NCBI GenBank assembly: GCA_030614005.1
Contig: JAUWKS010000010.1
Coordinates: 1-64,000 of the forward strand
From: Candidatus Heimdallarchaeota archaeon
GTDB lineage: Archaea; Asgardarchaeota; Heimdallarchaeia; JABLTI01
Direction: 5' to 3'
Length of the DNA: 64,000 nt
Positions 1 to 8,849 of the stretch are shown piece by piece; the first letter of the stretch is position 1, and each line of letters starts with the position of its first letter. The notes beneath the pieces are model-generated. The model was not told the DNA's origin, did no database searches, and was given only the letters and a program-made list of their open reading frames with translations. A program made the position numbers and the translations under genes.

Positions 1-649
1 CTTCAACAAGTATTAGATAGCTCCTAATTAGCGCTTCTCTATTTCCAATCTTCTCTTGAATTTTTATAGCATCAAAAATAATTGACCCTTTTTCTCTTTT
101 ACCTGTTATGAAGTATATATATGCAAGTCTTGACGATACTTCTGCACTTTTTTCTTTTATATTTAGTTGATCAAAAATAGCTATGCTTTTTTGATAACTT
201 GTAATTACTTTGCTGAAATCACTTTTTTGGGTAAACAAAAAACCAGACAATTTATAATATTCAGCTCTTCGTTTTTGTTCTTCTTTGCCTTTTTTATTTG
301 GTAGATTATCTATTTGTCCCTCAATTTGCTTAACTATTATGTTGAGGTCTTCTGTTTGACCTAATTCTCGATAGACTTCCCCCATAATTTGTAATGAATC
401 AATAATTAACAAACGATTTTTCTTTTTCTCACTTATTTCTAGTGATTTATTAGCTAATATTAAACATGTTTCGTATTCTGCGTATGAAAAATGAATTTTA
501 CTTTTTTTTAACAACAATTCCGTATCAAAAATAGTTTCTTGGTTGTGTTTGGAAAAATGCTTGCTAATTATCTCTAATGCTTTGTTATAGTTTCCTTTTA
601 TAATCAACGTATTTATTTCTTTTAATATACTGGATTCTTCATTCAACAA
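1..649 (-). CDS. TPR-repeat protein, N-terminal part (runs off the window)
   Basis: The minus strand is open from the window edge back to an in-frame TAA near 676, giving about 216 residues from TTG at 649 (or 646). The translation is Lys/Glu-rich and helical, with recurring units that end in the small/large pattern of tetratricopeptide repeats, for example YYKLSGFLFTQKSDFSKVI and SSRLAYIYFITGKREKG. TPR arrays are protein-binding scaffolds and no enzymatic domain is visible in this part. There is no signal peptide, so a cytoplasmic location is likely. The C-terminal part lies before base 1, so the full domain set is unknown. No ATG is available near the beginning, so the start is uncertain. 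Confidence 0.7.
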   Translation of the reverse strand, partial: MLNEESSILKEINTLIIKGNYNKALEIISKHFSKHNQETIFDTELLLKKSKIHFSYAEYETCLILANKSLEISEKKKNRLLIIDSLQIMGEVYRELGQTEDLNIIVKQIEGQIDNLPNKKGKEEQKRRAEYYKLSGFLFTQKSDFSKVITSYQKSIAIFDQLNIKEKSAEVSSRLAYIYFITGKREKGSIIFDAIKIQEKIGNREALIRSYLILVE

Positions 650-935
650 AATACAAACACGTCGTAGAGAATTTTAAAGTTTCAATCATTACTAAAATAT
701 TTTTGTCAAGAGACTTTATTATTATATCTCTTAATTTTATAAAAAACTTTGGTTAGAACAAGTGAAGTCAAATTCCTTATAGGAATCTAACTATTCATAT
801 ATAGCATTATATAAATGCTAAAGATATTTGAAACTATGACTTGTATATTCGAGTTAATGGAAATCAAGATTAATAATTTACGAATAAAAAAAATATCTTT
901 TGTTAGAATCATACCGACGAATGAAGGAGTAAAAT

Positions 936-1373
936 TTGAATTTAAGTACACCAAATAAGATTATTGATATCACTAATAAACCTGAATATTAGCGGTTGCT
1001 CATTAATTGCATTATACATAGAAAAAAGGAAATTCCACTTGAACAGCTACAAATAGATAATGAAAGATATGATTACCTAGAAAGAGCAATTCCCAAAGGA
1101 CTTCATATGAAGGTTTTGTTCTTCAAAGGAGAGCATATCTGGATGATTGAATATGGACCACTGGAAGCATCAGGTCTTCCTATTAATGGAGAGAATATCG
1201 TTGTAATGAATTGTATATGGGTTCATAGTCGTGCGAAAGGGAATAATTTTGGGAAGCTCCTTGTAAAAGATATGATGAAAAGTGAACAGCAAGCAACAGG
1301 TTTTGCTACTATAAGAAATTTAGACTTTTTGTATGTGAAAGAAATAAAACAAGTAAATTGTTTTTTTGCATAA
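936..1373 (+). pseudogene. GNAT-family acetyltransferase, broken by an in-frame TAG
   Basis: A ribosome site (AAGGAG at 924-929) precedes TTG at 936. The frame reads NKIIDITNKPEY and then meets TAG at 990-992. The same frame continues with a body that carries GNAT motif A: VVMNCIWVHSRAKGNNFGKLL. Archaeal GNAT proteins of this type usually begin with KIIDLTEEN, have a NCIWVHGYKKG...KGMGKALL segment and are about twice as long. Here the usual text after motif A is lost and the frame ends at residue 125 of the downstream open stretch. The upstream start context, the stop and the missing C-terminus together indicate a decayed gene. A short product from TTG 996 is possible but would lack a complete acetyl-CoA fold. 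Confidence 0.65.
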
Positions 1374-1453
1374 TAGGTTGTAAAGATAAATATTATTTTC
1401 TAATTTTTATTTAGTTGTATTTTTTGTTATTTTTCAAGGATTTTTGTTATAAT

Positions 1454-2140
1454 TTACGCGATCAAATAGTTGCTTAAATCTTCTTTCAATTTTGGTTTAT
1501 GAGTAAAAGGATTAATATTTAATTCACGGAATTTCAGATACAAAAATAGAATGTAAAGTAAATCAAATATTAAACAACCAATTCCAAGAAACTTTACAAA
1601 AATACCATTTTGAAATTCATAGAAATTCATGAACACAAGGATTGTTGGACCTAATGTTCCAAGCATTTTAGCCAAAGCAATATAGATGGATTGTCCTGAA
1701 ACATTATTTCGTCTGAATAACATTGCTAAGAAGAGTATTGACATAACTAGATTCTGTAAAAAGGCTGAATATACTCCGGAGAAATCATCAAATTCAATTG
1801 TAATAAATAGTACTCCTAGAAAGCTTGTAGAAAATAACAGTAGAAATTGAGGAATAAACAGTCGTTTGTTCAATGAATTTGAGAAGTCTTTTTTGTAATA
1901 TAGAAAATATGTTACGACTATTACTACATCCAAAGCAAACCATACATAATTAACAATTCTTTGAGCTAATATCATAGGATAAATTGCGGCAAAAATAAAT
2001 TCCCAAGAAAGATTTAAGCAAAGAGCTACTATTGGCATACCATAATTCTTATCTTTAAAACCACGATAAATAATTAATACATATGTGATGGACCACAATA
2101 CAGCACTTGAAGCGGCTAAAAAATGACTGATTTCACTCAT
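1454..2140 (-). CDS. Integral membrane protein resembling PaxB/Pyr4-type terpene cyclases
   Basis: A 228-residue protein with about seven membrane segments. It matches, by recalled motif, the transmembrane terpene cyclases of fungal meroterpenoid and indole-diterpene pathways (Pyr4, PaxB, AusL): an early YGMPIVALCLNLSWEFIF segment containing Glu47, an IYP and WFALD segment in the next helices, and Asp193 in the last helix (CLIFDLLYILFLY). In Pyr4 a Glu and an Asp in equivalent helices are essential for protonating the epoxide substrate. A ribosome site AGAGGGGAATCA precedes ATG 2140. No prenyltransferase or epoxidase lies next to it, so the substrate is unknown. The fold assignment is moderately supported; cyclase activity is inference. 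Confidence 0.55.
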   Translation of the reverse strand: MSEISHFLAASSAVLWSITYVLIIYRGFKDKNYGMPIVALCLNLSWEFIFAAIYPMILAQRIVNYVWFALDVVIVVTYFLYYKKDFSNSLNKRLFIPQFLLLFSTSFLGVLFITIEFDDFSGVYSAFLQNLVMSILFLAMLFRRNNVSGQSIYIALAKMLGTLGPTILVFMNFYEFQNGIFVKFLGIGCLIFDLLYILFLYLKFRELNINPFTHKPKLKEDLSNYLIA

Positions 2141-2347
2141 TGATTCCCCTCTTAATTTCTAAATCTGTTTTTTATTTATACTTTGTTGCTCCTTATCATC
2201 TAAAGATTTAGTGTACTAATACTTTTCTTATCAGATAGAATTGTCATTTTAAGAGTAAAAAAATTCCATTGCACGTCTTTCTTCACAAAGATCTTAGAGA
2301 AAAGCTATTTTATAGAAGAAATAAACTCTTTGAACTTTTCTCATCAT

Positions 2348-3022
2348 TTAGGGAAGCATCCCATGTAATAGAACTTTTATTTGTATATTAACAAGGCTTT
2401 CTAATTCTTTTTCAGGATTAAAATTATCATTAGCATCTTCTATTGGGAATAAATTGATTGGAATCCAGATTAGACTCAAGAATAATCTCGTACATTCAGC
2501 AGGTTTAAGATCTTTTCTAAGATTGCCAGAATCTTGACATTTTCGGAAATAGTCATTTAGTATTTCTATTATCTTTAAATCTCCAAGTGAGCTTAATAAA
2601 TTGCTAATGTAATTTCTAGGTAAATTACATGCTTCGGTCATATTTTGAATATGATGTGGAATGCTAACTCTTTCTCTAAAAAATAGATATAATAAACTTT
2701 GATGTTCCCCGATTTTTTTCTTCAGTAACTTCCACATTAATGGTAAAGTAACTTCAAGATCCGGTATCATTACTTCTATTGTTTCAAGTAATTCCTGTGC
2801 AGATTGAAGAGCTATTTTAAAACGGGTTTCAAAAATTGCGCACAATATTTGGTATTTATTTCTAAAAAACCTATACAACAAAGTCTTCGATATTCCATCT
2901 GCAACAGCAATGTCATTCATGCTTGTTGATTCAATGCTTTTTCGTGCCATTAAATCAATTGCAGTTTGAACAATCGATTCTCTTCTATGATTATTTTTTA
3001 ATTTTCTTTTAATAGGAATCAA
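2348..3022 (-). CDS. TetR/AcrR-family transcriptional repressor
   Basis: A 224-residue protein with the TetR N-terminal helix-turn-helix at residues 14-60: ESIVQTAIDLMARKSIESTS, then MNDIAVADGISKTLLYRFF with the recognition helix before RNKYQIL. The remainder is an all-helical ligand-binding and dimerisation domain. It is divergent from an FtsX/MacB-type ABC exporter, with a perfect 26-bp palindrome between the two promoters. That is the classic arrangement for a TetR protein that represses itself and an efflux system until a ligand appears. Its own TATA box sits about 30 nt before the ATG, so the mRNA is probably nearly leaderless. The inducing ligand cannot be told from sequence. Confidence 0.85.
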   Translation of the reverse strand: MIPIKRKLKNNHRRESIVQTAIDLMARKSIESTSMNDIAVADGISKTLLYRFFRNKYQILCAIFETRFKIALQSAQELLETIEVMIPDLEVTLPLMWKLLKKKIGEHQSLLYLFFRERVSIPHHIQNMTEACNLPRNYISNLLSSLGDLKIIEILNDYFRKCQDSGNLRKDLKPAECTRLFLSLIWIPINLFPIEDANDNFNPEKELESLVNIQIKVLLHGMLP

Positions 3023-3050
3023 ATCTAATCAAATGACCCTATACACTAAT

Positions 3051-3060
3051 GTTTATATAA
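3051..3060 (-). promoter_or_regulatory. TATA box of the TetR gene
   Basis: On the minus strand TTATATAAAC lies about 30 nt before ATG 3022, which puts transcription start within a few bases of the start codon. A+T-rich purine sequence on its upstream side could serve as BRE. Confidence 0.5.
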
Positions 3061-3068
3061 GTGTTATG

Positions 3069-3094
3069 TTTTGTTTACAATATTGTAAACAAAA
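3069..3094. promoter_or_regulatory. Perfect 26-bp palindrome, probable TetR operator
   Basis: TTTTGTTTACAA at 3069-3080 followed by TATTGTAAACAAAA is exactly self-complementary over 26 bases. A further direct copy of the half-site GTAAACAAAAG follows at 3095-3105, reaching the TATA box of the ABC operon. Its place between two divergent promoters next to a TetR gene makes it the likely operator for both. Confidence 0.75.
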
Positions 3095-3105
3095 GTAAAC
3101 AAAAG

Positions 3106-3115
3106 TTTATAAAAA
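3106..3115 (+). promoter_or_regulatory. TATA box of the ABC exporter operon
   Basis: TTTATAAAAA begins about 32 nt before the GTG at 3138, so the transcript is predicted to start almost at the start codon. The repeated GTAAACAAAAG half-site immediately upstream would occlude TFB/TBP when bound. Confidence 0.5.
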
Positions 3116-3137
3116 CATAGATAAATAACTGATAAAA

Positions 3138-4361
3138 GTGAACAGAAAAATGAGCTTACAAACAATTTCCTTCGCATTAAAAAACACTTTCCGTAAAAAA
3201 TCTATCGCATTTATATCAATTTTAGGCATAGGTATAGGAATAGCATTAATGATTGTTATTTCTTCAGCAACAATTAGCATGGATAAAATGATGACTGATA
3301 CTTTGGCAAGTAGAGTTGGAGATGTAGAAGTTACAGAATATGGTAAACCACCTGTATTATCAGCTTTACCTGAGAATATAACGACGATCATAAATACTAT
3401 TGAATCAAAAGATCAAATAAAATTTATGAGTCCAGAAATAGTAGTAAATGGATTTACACAATTTACCTCAGCATTTGAACTTCCAAGCATGGTTAACTTA
3501 TATGCGCGTGGAATAGATCTAAAAAACGATGAATTATTTGAAGGTCCAACTACAAGAATAATTGATGGAGAGATTTATAATGATACACTTGAGATTATTG
3601 TTGCAGATCTTGTTATGGATATTGCTGAAAAAGAATATCCCGGTTGGTTGAAAATTGGTTCAGTAATCCCTTTTCAAATTAATGCAACTTATTCCATTAA
3701 TTTAACTCTTACAGGCACATATGAAACTGAAGAAAATCCTGCTGCACTACTTGTAGAACCAATCTTTGTTATGTCAATTGAATCAGCCCGTTCTATTAAT
3801 AGTCTTTTCTTACCCGAATCCTTTACAGGTTTTAGCGCAGTAAAAATAAGATTTAATTCTGAAACCATTAATAAAACACAAACATATGCTGAAGAACTAA
3901 AAGAATTAACTCCAAAAATGACCGTTAGTTTACTTGGTTATTTTGGAGGAACAGTTGAAGATCTCCTATTGATATTCGATGTTTTCTCCACAGTCATCTC
4001 AACAGTTTCTGGAATAGCAGGAGCAATGGCAATACTTGTTGCACAATTAATGGGAGTAAATGAGCGATTGAAAGAATTTGCTATAATGAAAGCAACAGGG
4101 TGGAAAAATCGAACTATTTTCTTTGAAATAGTTTTGGAATCGGTAGTTTTTGGTATAATCGGTTCGCTTATAGGAATATTATTTGGTTCAGGTTTAATTT
4201 ATACTCTTGAATTAGCATTAGGTCAAAGTTTCATAAAATTGACATGGCAATTAATTTTATTGGTTTTGGGTTTTGGTCTAGGTATTGGAGTAATAAGTGG
4301 GTTTTTGCCTGGCTTAAAAGCAGCTCGCATAAAACCTATGGAAGTTCTAAGGAGCTCATAA
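3138..4361 (+). CDS. FtsX/MacB-family ABC transporter permease
   Basis: A 407-residue permease with the MacB layout: an N-terminal membrane helix after a short cytoplasmic leader (SIAFISILGIGIGIALMIVI), an extracytoplasmic domain of about 230 residues, then three helices at about 280-400 ending in the conserved LPGLKAARIKPMEVLR segment that contacts the ATPase. GTG 3138 agrees with the TATA box; ATG 3150 is the alternative. The ATPase gene follows after 16 nt with its own AAAGGAGG site. Such pairs export peptides, lipids or drugs by a mechanotransmission mechanism. Repression by the adjacent TetR protein is likely from the intervening palindrome. Confidence 0.85.
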   Translation: MNRKMSLQTISFALKNTFRKKSIAFISILGIGIGIALMIVISSATISMDKMMTDTLASRVGDVEVTEYGKPPVLSALPENITTIINTIESKDQIKFMSPEIVVNGFTQFTSAFELPSMVNLYARGIDLKNDELFEGPTTRIIDGEIYNDTLEIIVADLVMDIAEKEYPGWLKIGSVIPFQINATYSINLTLTGTYETEENPAALLVEPIFVMSIESARSINSLFLPESFTGFSAVKIRFNSETINKTQTYAEELKELTPKMTVSLLGYFGGTVEDLLLIFDVFSTVISTVSGIAGAMAILVAQLMGVNERLKEFAIMKATGWKNRTIFFEIVLESVVFGIIGSLIGILFGSGLIYTLELALGQSFIKLTWQLILLVLGFGLGIGVISGFLPGLKAARIKPMEVLRSS

Positions 4362-4377
4362 AGGAGGAATTAAAAAA

Positions 4378-5115
4378 ATGGCAGACTATATTTATCATGA
4401 CCAAGAAATTGACTCAGACAAATCAAATGACTATATCATAAAAGTATCTGGTCTCTCAAAACTTTATAATGAAGGGTTACCTTCAATGGTTAAAGCTTTA
4501 GATCAGGTATCATTTGGTATTAAAAAAGGAAAGATGATTACAATCTTTGGACCTAGTGGATCTGGAAAAAGCTCACTGCTTAATATCCTTGGATGTATGG
4601 ATTCAGCAACATCTGGAAGCGTTTTCCTTGAAGATATTAGAATTACTGAATTATCTGAGCGTGAATTAGCAGATATTCGAAAGCACATGATTGGGTTCGT
4701 TTTTCAAGAATTCCTTCTAATCCCTACTTTAACAGCAATAGAAAATGTTCTTCTTCCTGTTATTCCTGGTGGAATCAAGAAAGAAGACCGTGAACGTGCA
4801 ATGAATCTACTAACTCAAGTAGGTTTAAAGGAGCGTGTAAAACATAAACCAAAAGAGCTAAGTGGTGGAGAAAAGCAAAGAGTAGCAATAGCAAGAGCTC
4901 TGATAAATAATCCAAAAATTATTTACGCAGATGAACCAACAGGTAATCTTGATACAAAAACTGGTGATGAGATTATGCAACTTCTACGAAACTTAAATCA
5001 AGAATTAGGAGTCACAATTGTAATTGTCTCTCACGATCCATCAGTTTGGGATAAAACAGATTACCTTTTGAAGCTAAAAGATGGACAAATTGACCCCCAC
5101 AAAATAACCAGCTAA
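4378..5115 (+). CDS. ABC transporter ATPase, LolD/MacB type
   Basis: A 245-residue nucleotide-binding subunit. Walker A is GPSGSGKSS, the Q-loop lies in GFVFQEFLLIP, the signature is LSGGEKQRVAIARAL, Walker B is IIYADEPTGNLD and the switch histidine is in VSHDP. The DEPTGNLD and RKHMIGFVFQ features are typical of ATPases paired with FtsX-fold permeases. A strong ribosome site (AAAGGAGG, 4361-4368) precedes ATG 4378. It is the second and last gene of the operon; a hairpin with a T-run follows about 80 nt downstream. Confidence 0.9.
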   Translation: MADYIYHDQEIDSDKSNDYIIKVSGLSKLYNEGLPSMVKALDQVSFGIKKGKMITIFGPSGSGKSSLLNILGCMDSATSGSVFLEDIRITELSERELADIRKHMIGFVFQEFLLIPTLTAIENVLLPVIPGGIKKEDRERAMNLLTQVGLKERVKHKPKELSGGEKQRVAIARALINNPKIIYADEPTGNLDTKTGDEIMQLLRNLNQELGVTIVIVSHDPSVWDKTDYLLKLKDGQIDPHKITS

Positions 5116-5198
5116 AATCTAACAAAGAACTTTAGTTAAAAAATTAACTAAAAAGGGAAAAATATATGCAAACTGTAATGTGAACATATAATATAAAC

Positions 5199-5230
5199 GA
5201 AGACTAGATTTACGAATATAGTCTTCTTTT
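5199..5230 (+). terminator. Hairpin terminator after the ABC operon
   Basis: GAAGACTA (5199-5206) pairs with TAGTCTTC (5219-5226) around a 12-nt loop and is followed by TTTT. Confidence 0.55.
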
Positions 5231-5386
5231 CAATTCCCAAATTTTCAATTAAAAAAAACAGATAGAATAAAATTCATATATAGAAACTTGTGAGTGCAAA
5301 AAAAATCTAAAACTAATTAAAAAGAAAATTATAACTGATAAATTACTAAAATAAATGAAATTATGAAATAGTCGGATTTGATAATT

Positions 5387-6439
5387 ATGAATAAAAACAC
5401 CAATAGTCGAATAACAGCATTTGTCTTTTCTGGAGGAGGAAGCTTAGGTGCAATTGAAACTGGAGCTTTAAAAGCACTTGTTGAACATGACATTCATGCA
5501 GATTTGATTATAGGAACTTCAATTGGAAGTATAATCGGTGCAATGTTCGCTTATAATCCAACCATTGAATGTGTCCAAAATATGGAAATGCTTTGGGGAG
5601 AAATTAAAACAAGAGATGTTTTTCCTAAATCTTTGTTTACTTCTCTTTTGAATTTGGCTACTTCAAGTCAATATGCATTATCAACAAAAAAGTTGCGCAA
5701 ACTAATTAGCGAGAAAATCCCTTATACCAAAATTGAAGACACAGAGCTACCTTTGTATATTATTGGTTCTGATATTATAACTGGAGAAGAGGTTGTTTTT
5801 AATAAAGGCTTGATATTAGAAGCCTTAATGTCAAGTGCTGGAGTTCCTGGAATTTTCCCACCACAACATATGAACAAACGTATGATAGTTGATGGTGGAA
5901 TGTTGAATAATTCAGCAATCTCAACAGCATTTAAATTGGGAGCAGAACGTATAGTTGTTTTTCCTATTGGTGTTCCTCCAAATGATGTAAAACCAAAAAA
6001 CATTATGGAAATACTCATTCGAAGTGTCGTTTTTCATTCTAACCGTCAATTGGCTTCAGATATTCATCTTTACAAAGATAAAGTTGAACTAATAATAGTT
6101 CCTCCACCTGATCAAATAGATGTGGGACCACATGAATTTTTCAAATCAAAGCTCTTGATTAAACAAGCATATTCTAAAGCAAATGAATGGTTGAAAACTG
6201 AAGGGTTTTCACCAAATGCTGAAACATATCAACAGCCTTGTGATGTTCATACAGCACAAATCAATTTTGTTGAAGCTATTATTCCTAAACCCGGGACAAC
6301 AACAATTACTCTCCTATCTGAAAACATCAAAGAAAGAAAAGAAACTTTACAAAAAACAATTGATAAAACAACTGATAAAATACAAACATCATTGCGTAAG
6401 AAAAAAAAGGGAATGAAGGAAAAAGAAGTCAATGATTAA
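5387..6439 (+). CDS. Patatin-like phospholipase
   Basis: About 350 residues. The patatin fold is shown by the oxyanion-hole segment FSGGGSLGAIETG, the nucleophile elbow GTSIGS (GxSxG) and the catalytic Asp in VDGGMLNNSA, in the expected order and within the first 190 residues. The enzyme would hydrolyse acyl esters of membrane or storage lipids through a Ser-Asp dyad. The C-terminus is Lys-rich and charged (TDKIQTSLRKKKKGMKEKE), perhaps for membrane association. ATG 5387 is preferred; an in-frame TTG lies at 5378. The start context GATTTGATAATTATGAAT is identical to that of the HIT gene 2.1 kb downstream. Confidence 0.85.
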   Translation: MNKNTNSRITAFVFSGGGSLGAIETGALKALVEHDIHADLIIGTSIGSIIGAMFAYNPTIECVQNMEMLWGEIKTRDVFPKSLFTSLLNLATSSQYALSTKKLRKLISEKIPYTKIEDTELPLYIIGSDIITGEEVVFNKGLILEALMSSAGVPGIFPPQHMNKRMIVDGGMLNNSAISTAFKLGAERIVVFPIGVPPNDVKPKNIMEILIRSVVFHSNRQLASDIHLYKDKVELIIVPPPDQIDVGPHEFFKSKLLIKQAYSKANEWLKTEGFSPNAETYQQPCDVHTAQINFVEAIIPKPGTTTITLLSENIKERKETLQKTIDKTTDKIQTSLRKKKKGMKEKEVND

Positions 6440-6554
6440 ATTGAAAATCACATATTTAATCATTAGAATTTTTTAATCAAAATAACTAAAAAATTTAAAT
6501 TAAAATTTAAAAAAATCTCATTTAAAATATTGATCTTAAGGAAATGAATGATCT

Positions 6555-7406
6555 TTGATTGAACTTTCTGCTGTTTCACCCAACTCGAAAGAAATCACTG
6601 AATTAATTATCGAAATGGATGACGGAGTAAAATTAAAAATCGTTAAATTTCAACCAAAAAACAACCTCTTAAAACCACCAATTTTCTTTATACCTGGTTT
6701 TCTTTCAATTATTACCCATTGGGGTGTTTTAATTGATCATCTCGTGAAAAATGGTTATACCTTATATGTAATGGAAACACGAGAAAAGCAATCTTCATCA
6801 GCAACAAAGAAATCAAAATTCAATTCAAAAAGATACCTTGATGATTTAGCAGAATCCTTGCTAGAAGTTAAATTAAAAGATAATTTTATTTTAATGGGTT
6901 CTTCTCTTGGGTCTGGAATGATAATAAAATATCTCTCAGCTCAAAAAAATAATGGATCTCCTTATCCAGAGAAAGGGATACTTCTAGAAGCAATTTATAA
7001 CACAAATAGTATAAGGAAAGCAATATCTATAGCAAAACTGCCAAAAAGTGTTTTTTCAATGGTAAAAAACATCTCAGCAAAAATTGTTCCAAAAGTTTTA
7101 AGACAATTTAAACTATACCCAACAAAATATCAAACATTAATAGAATCAATAAATCAAGCGGATTCTTCTATAATGCGAATATGTTTAATAAATGCTAAGG
7201 ATGAGAATCTTAGAGCTTATTTGAAGGAGATAACTATTCCAGTATTCGTTGTTGGAGCTATTGAAGATAAAATTCATGATTTAGAGCAAAGTAGAGCAAT
7301 TTCTGAGGAAGTGTCTAATGGTAGTTTTGATTCAATTGACTTTAATAATACTATTAGTCTTGAAGAATTAGCTAAAAGAATTTCAAGTTTTATTGAAAAT
7401 AACTAA
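6555..7406 (+). CDS. Alpha/beta hydrolase
   Basis: A 283-residue alpha/beta hydrolase. The first strand and oxyanion region is PIFFIPGFLSIITHW, and the nucleophile elbow is MGSSLGSG with Ser117. It shares an unusual ETREK(x)SS block after the second strand with the hydrolase at 47350-48324, so the two are paralogs. Asp in VGAIEDKIHD could be the acid; the usual C-terminal His is not obvious, so activity is uncertain. TTG 6555 is the only start before the conserved region apart from a later ATG. The gene lies between a patatin lipase and a HIT protein on the same strand, but the gaps are large enough for separate transcripts. Confidence 0.75.
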   Translation: MIELSAVSPNSKEITELIIEMDDGVKLKIVKFQPKNNLLKPPIFFIPGFLSIITHWGVLIDHLVKNGYTLYVMETREKQSSSATKKSKFNSKRYLDDLAESLLEVKLKDNFILMGSSLGSGMIIKYLSAQKNNGSPYPEKGILLEAIYNTNSIRKAISIAKLPKSVFSMVKNISAKIVPKVLRQFKLYPTKYQTLIESINQADSSIMRICLINAKDENLRAYLKEITIPVFVVGAIEDKIHDLEQSRAISEEVSNGSFDSIDFNNTISLEELAKRISSFIENN

Positions 7407-7487
7407 TTACTACTTTAGAAAATTATTTTCACAATTATTATTTAAAGAATAAATTGAATGAAATCTTGTTATTGAGATTTGATAATT

Positions 7488-7916
7488 ATGAATGAAAAAA
7501 CTTGTATTTTTTGTATAATTGTTAACAAAGAAGCTTTTGCTGCTGTATTATACGAGGATGATGATATTGTGGCTTTTATGGATATCAAACCAATTAATGA
7601 AGGACATACTTTAATCATTCCTAAGAAACATGCTGTATTAGTTGAAGAATTAGATAACAAATTATATTTGAAGCTATTTCCAATTGCTCGCAAAATTGCT
7701 AAAAAAATTAAAGAGAAAATTCCTGAAACAACTGCGATTAATTATTTTATAGCTGACGGAGAAGATGCGGGACAAGAAATTTTTCATGTTCACCTTCATG
7801 TTATTCCAAGAAAACCTAATGATGGTTTTGGTTTTACCTTCGATGAAGAATATTATAATCGATTATTATCCGAAAAAGAACGTGAAAGTGCAAGGGATAA
7901 AATTTTCCCTATTTAG
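7488..7916 (+). CDS. HIT-family nucleotide hydrolase
   Basis: About 142 residues with the full HIT signature: CIFC at the N-terminus (zinc-binding half of the family), the EGHTLIIPKKHA strand, and the catalytic triad HVHLHVIPR near residue 105. HIT proteins of the Hint/Fhit-like type hydrolyse adenylylated or dinucleoside substrates. Length is normal for the family. ATG 7488 is preferred; a TTG three codons earlier is possible. Confidence 0.9.
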   Translation: MNEKTCIFCIIVNKEAFAAVLYEDDDIVAFMDIKPINEGHTLIIPKKHAVLVEELDNKLYLKLFPIARKIAKKIKEKIPETTAINYFIADGEDAGQEIFHVHLHVIPRKPNDGFGFTFDEEYYNRLLSEKERESARDKIFPI

Positions 7917-7977
7917 AATGCTGAAATTTATCAATAAATAAACCAATTTATTCAATAATCAATAAATGAATTAAATA

Positions 7978-8823
7978 TTGGTGGTAAAAGTGGATATAGT
8001 TGTACTAGATGTAGTTATTCCTGTTTCAGTAGCAATATTTCTTACATTGATTCATTTTGTGGGTGAAAAAATAAGTTCCCGATTGCACAAATGGCACTCT
8101 CAACTCGAGAGTTTAGGAGCAGGATTAATGGTAGGTATCCTCTTCTTAGAGTTACTTCCTCAAGTTTCTATTGGAGCAATTGTATTAGATTTTTACATCT
8201 ATATTCCATTACTAACTGGTTTTGTTATAATAGCACTTATTGAAAAAATTGTTTATAAAAAAATGCTCAATGAAGATATATCATCCACCAATAAATTGCC
8301 AGCAAATGATAAAGAAGTTCATCACGAAACAGAAACAGATTCTAGTGTTGAGCACGAAAGCGATGTTATGGAACTTGTCTGTATAATCCCTGAACAAAAT
8401 GCTATTTTTGAAGCAATAGCTTTAATTACGCATAGTTTAATGATTGGCATTTTAGTAGCATTGATTTTTTCCGAATATCCTCTTGAAGTAAGTTTCATAA
8501 TAATGATTCCTTTTGTCATTCGAGCTTTTACCGTTGCTTTTTCTGCAGAACAAATCATGGAAGATTTAAATAAAAAACCGGAAAAAATATTTCGCATTCT
8601 AAGTATTATTGCTCCTTCATTAGGAGCTTTTGTAGGAGTATTTCTTGTTTTAAGTGAAGTAGCCTTTTTTATTATCTTTGCTTTTGCTTTAGGCTTGGTT
8701 TTGTTCACTGTCATTCGGGACATGATCCCTCTCGGCAAAAAAGGAAAACCAATGTTCTTTATTATTGGAATTATCTTTACCGTTGGAATTTTCCTTTTGA
8801 ACGAACTTGTACTTTTACATTAA
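7978..8823 (+). CDS. ZIP-like integral membrane protein, possible metal transporter
   Basis: A 281-residue protein with about eight membrane helices and a hydrophilic His/Glu-rich loop after helix 3 (EVHHETETDSSVEHES). The segment LGAGLMVGILFLELLPQ resembles the ZIP helix that ends in HLLPE. LITHSLMIGILVAL and AFSAEQIMEDL occupy the positions of the metal-binding helices, and VIRDMIPLGKKGKP resembles the end of a ZIP bundle. Canonical HxxxE/HNxxD metal ligands are mostly missing, with one His left in helix 4. It may be a divergent divalent-metal transporter or a ZIP-fold protein without transport activity. Starts TTG 7978, GTG 7981 and GTG 7990 are all possible. Confidence 0.5.
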   Translation: MVVKVDIVVLDVVIPVSVAIFLTLIHFVGEKISSRLHKWHSQLESLGAGLMVGILFLELLPQVSIGAIVLDFYIYIPLLTGFVIIALIEKIVYKKMLNEDISSTNKLPANDKEVHHETETDSSVEHESDVMELVCIIPEQNAIFEAIALITHSLMIGILVALIFSEYPLEVSFIIMIPFVIRAFTVAFSAEQIMEDLNKKPEKIFRILSIIAPSLGAFVGVFLVLSEVAFFIIFAFALGLVLFTVIRDMIPLGKKGKPMFFIIGIIFTVGIFLLNELVLLH

Positions 8824-8849
8824 GAGAAAAACTAAATCTCTCCTCTTCT

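Noticed and set aside
990..992. TAG as a pyrrolysine codon
   Set aside because: Other nearby relics use TAA or frameshifts, and the GNAT C-terminus is lost too, so decay explains it better.
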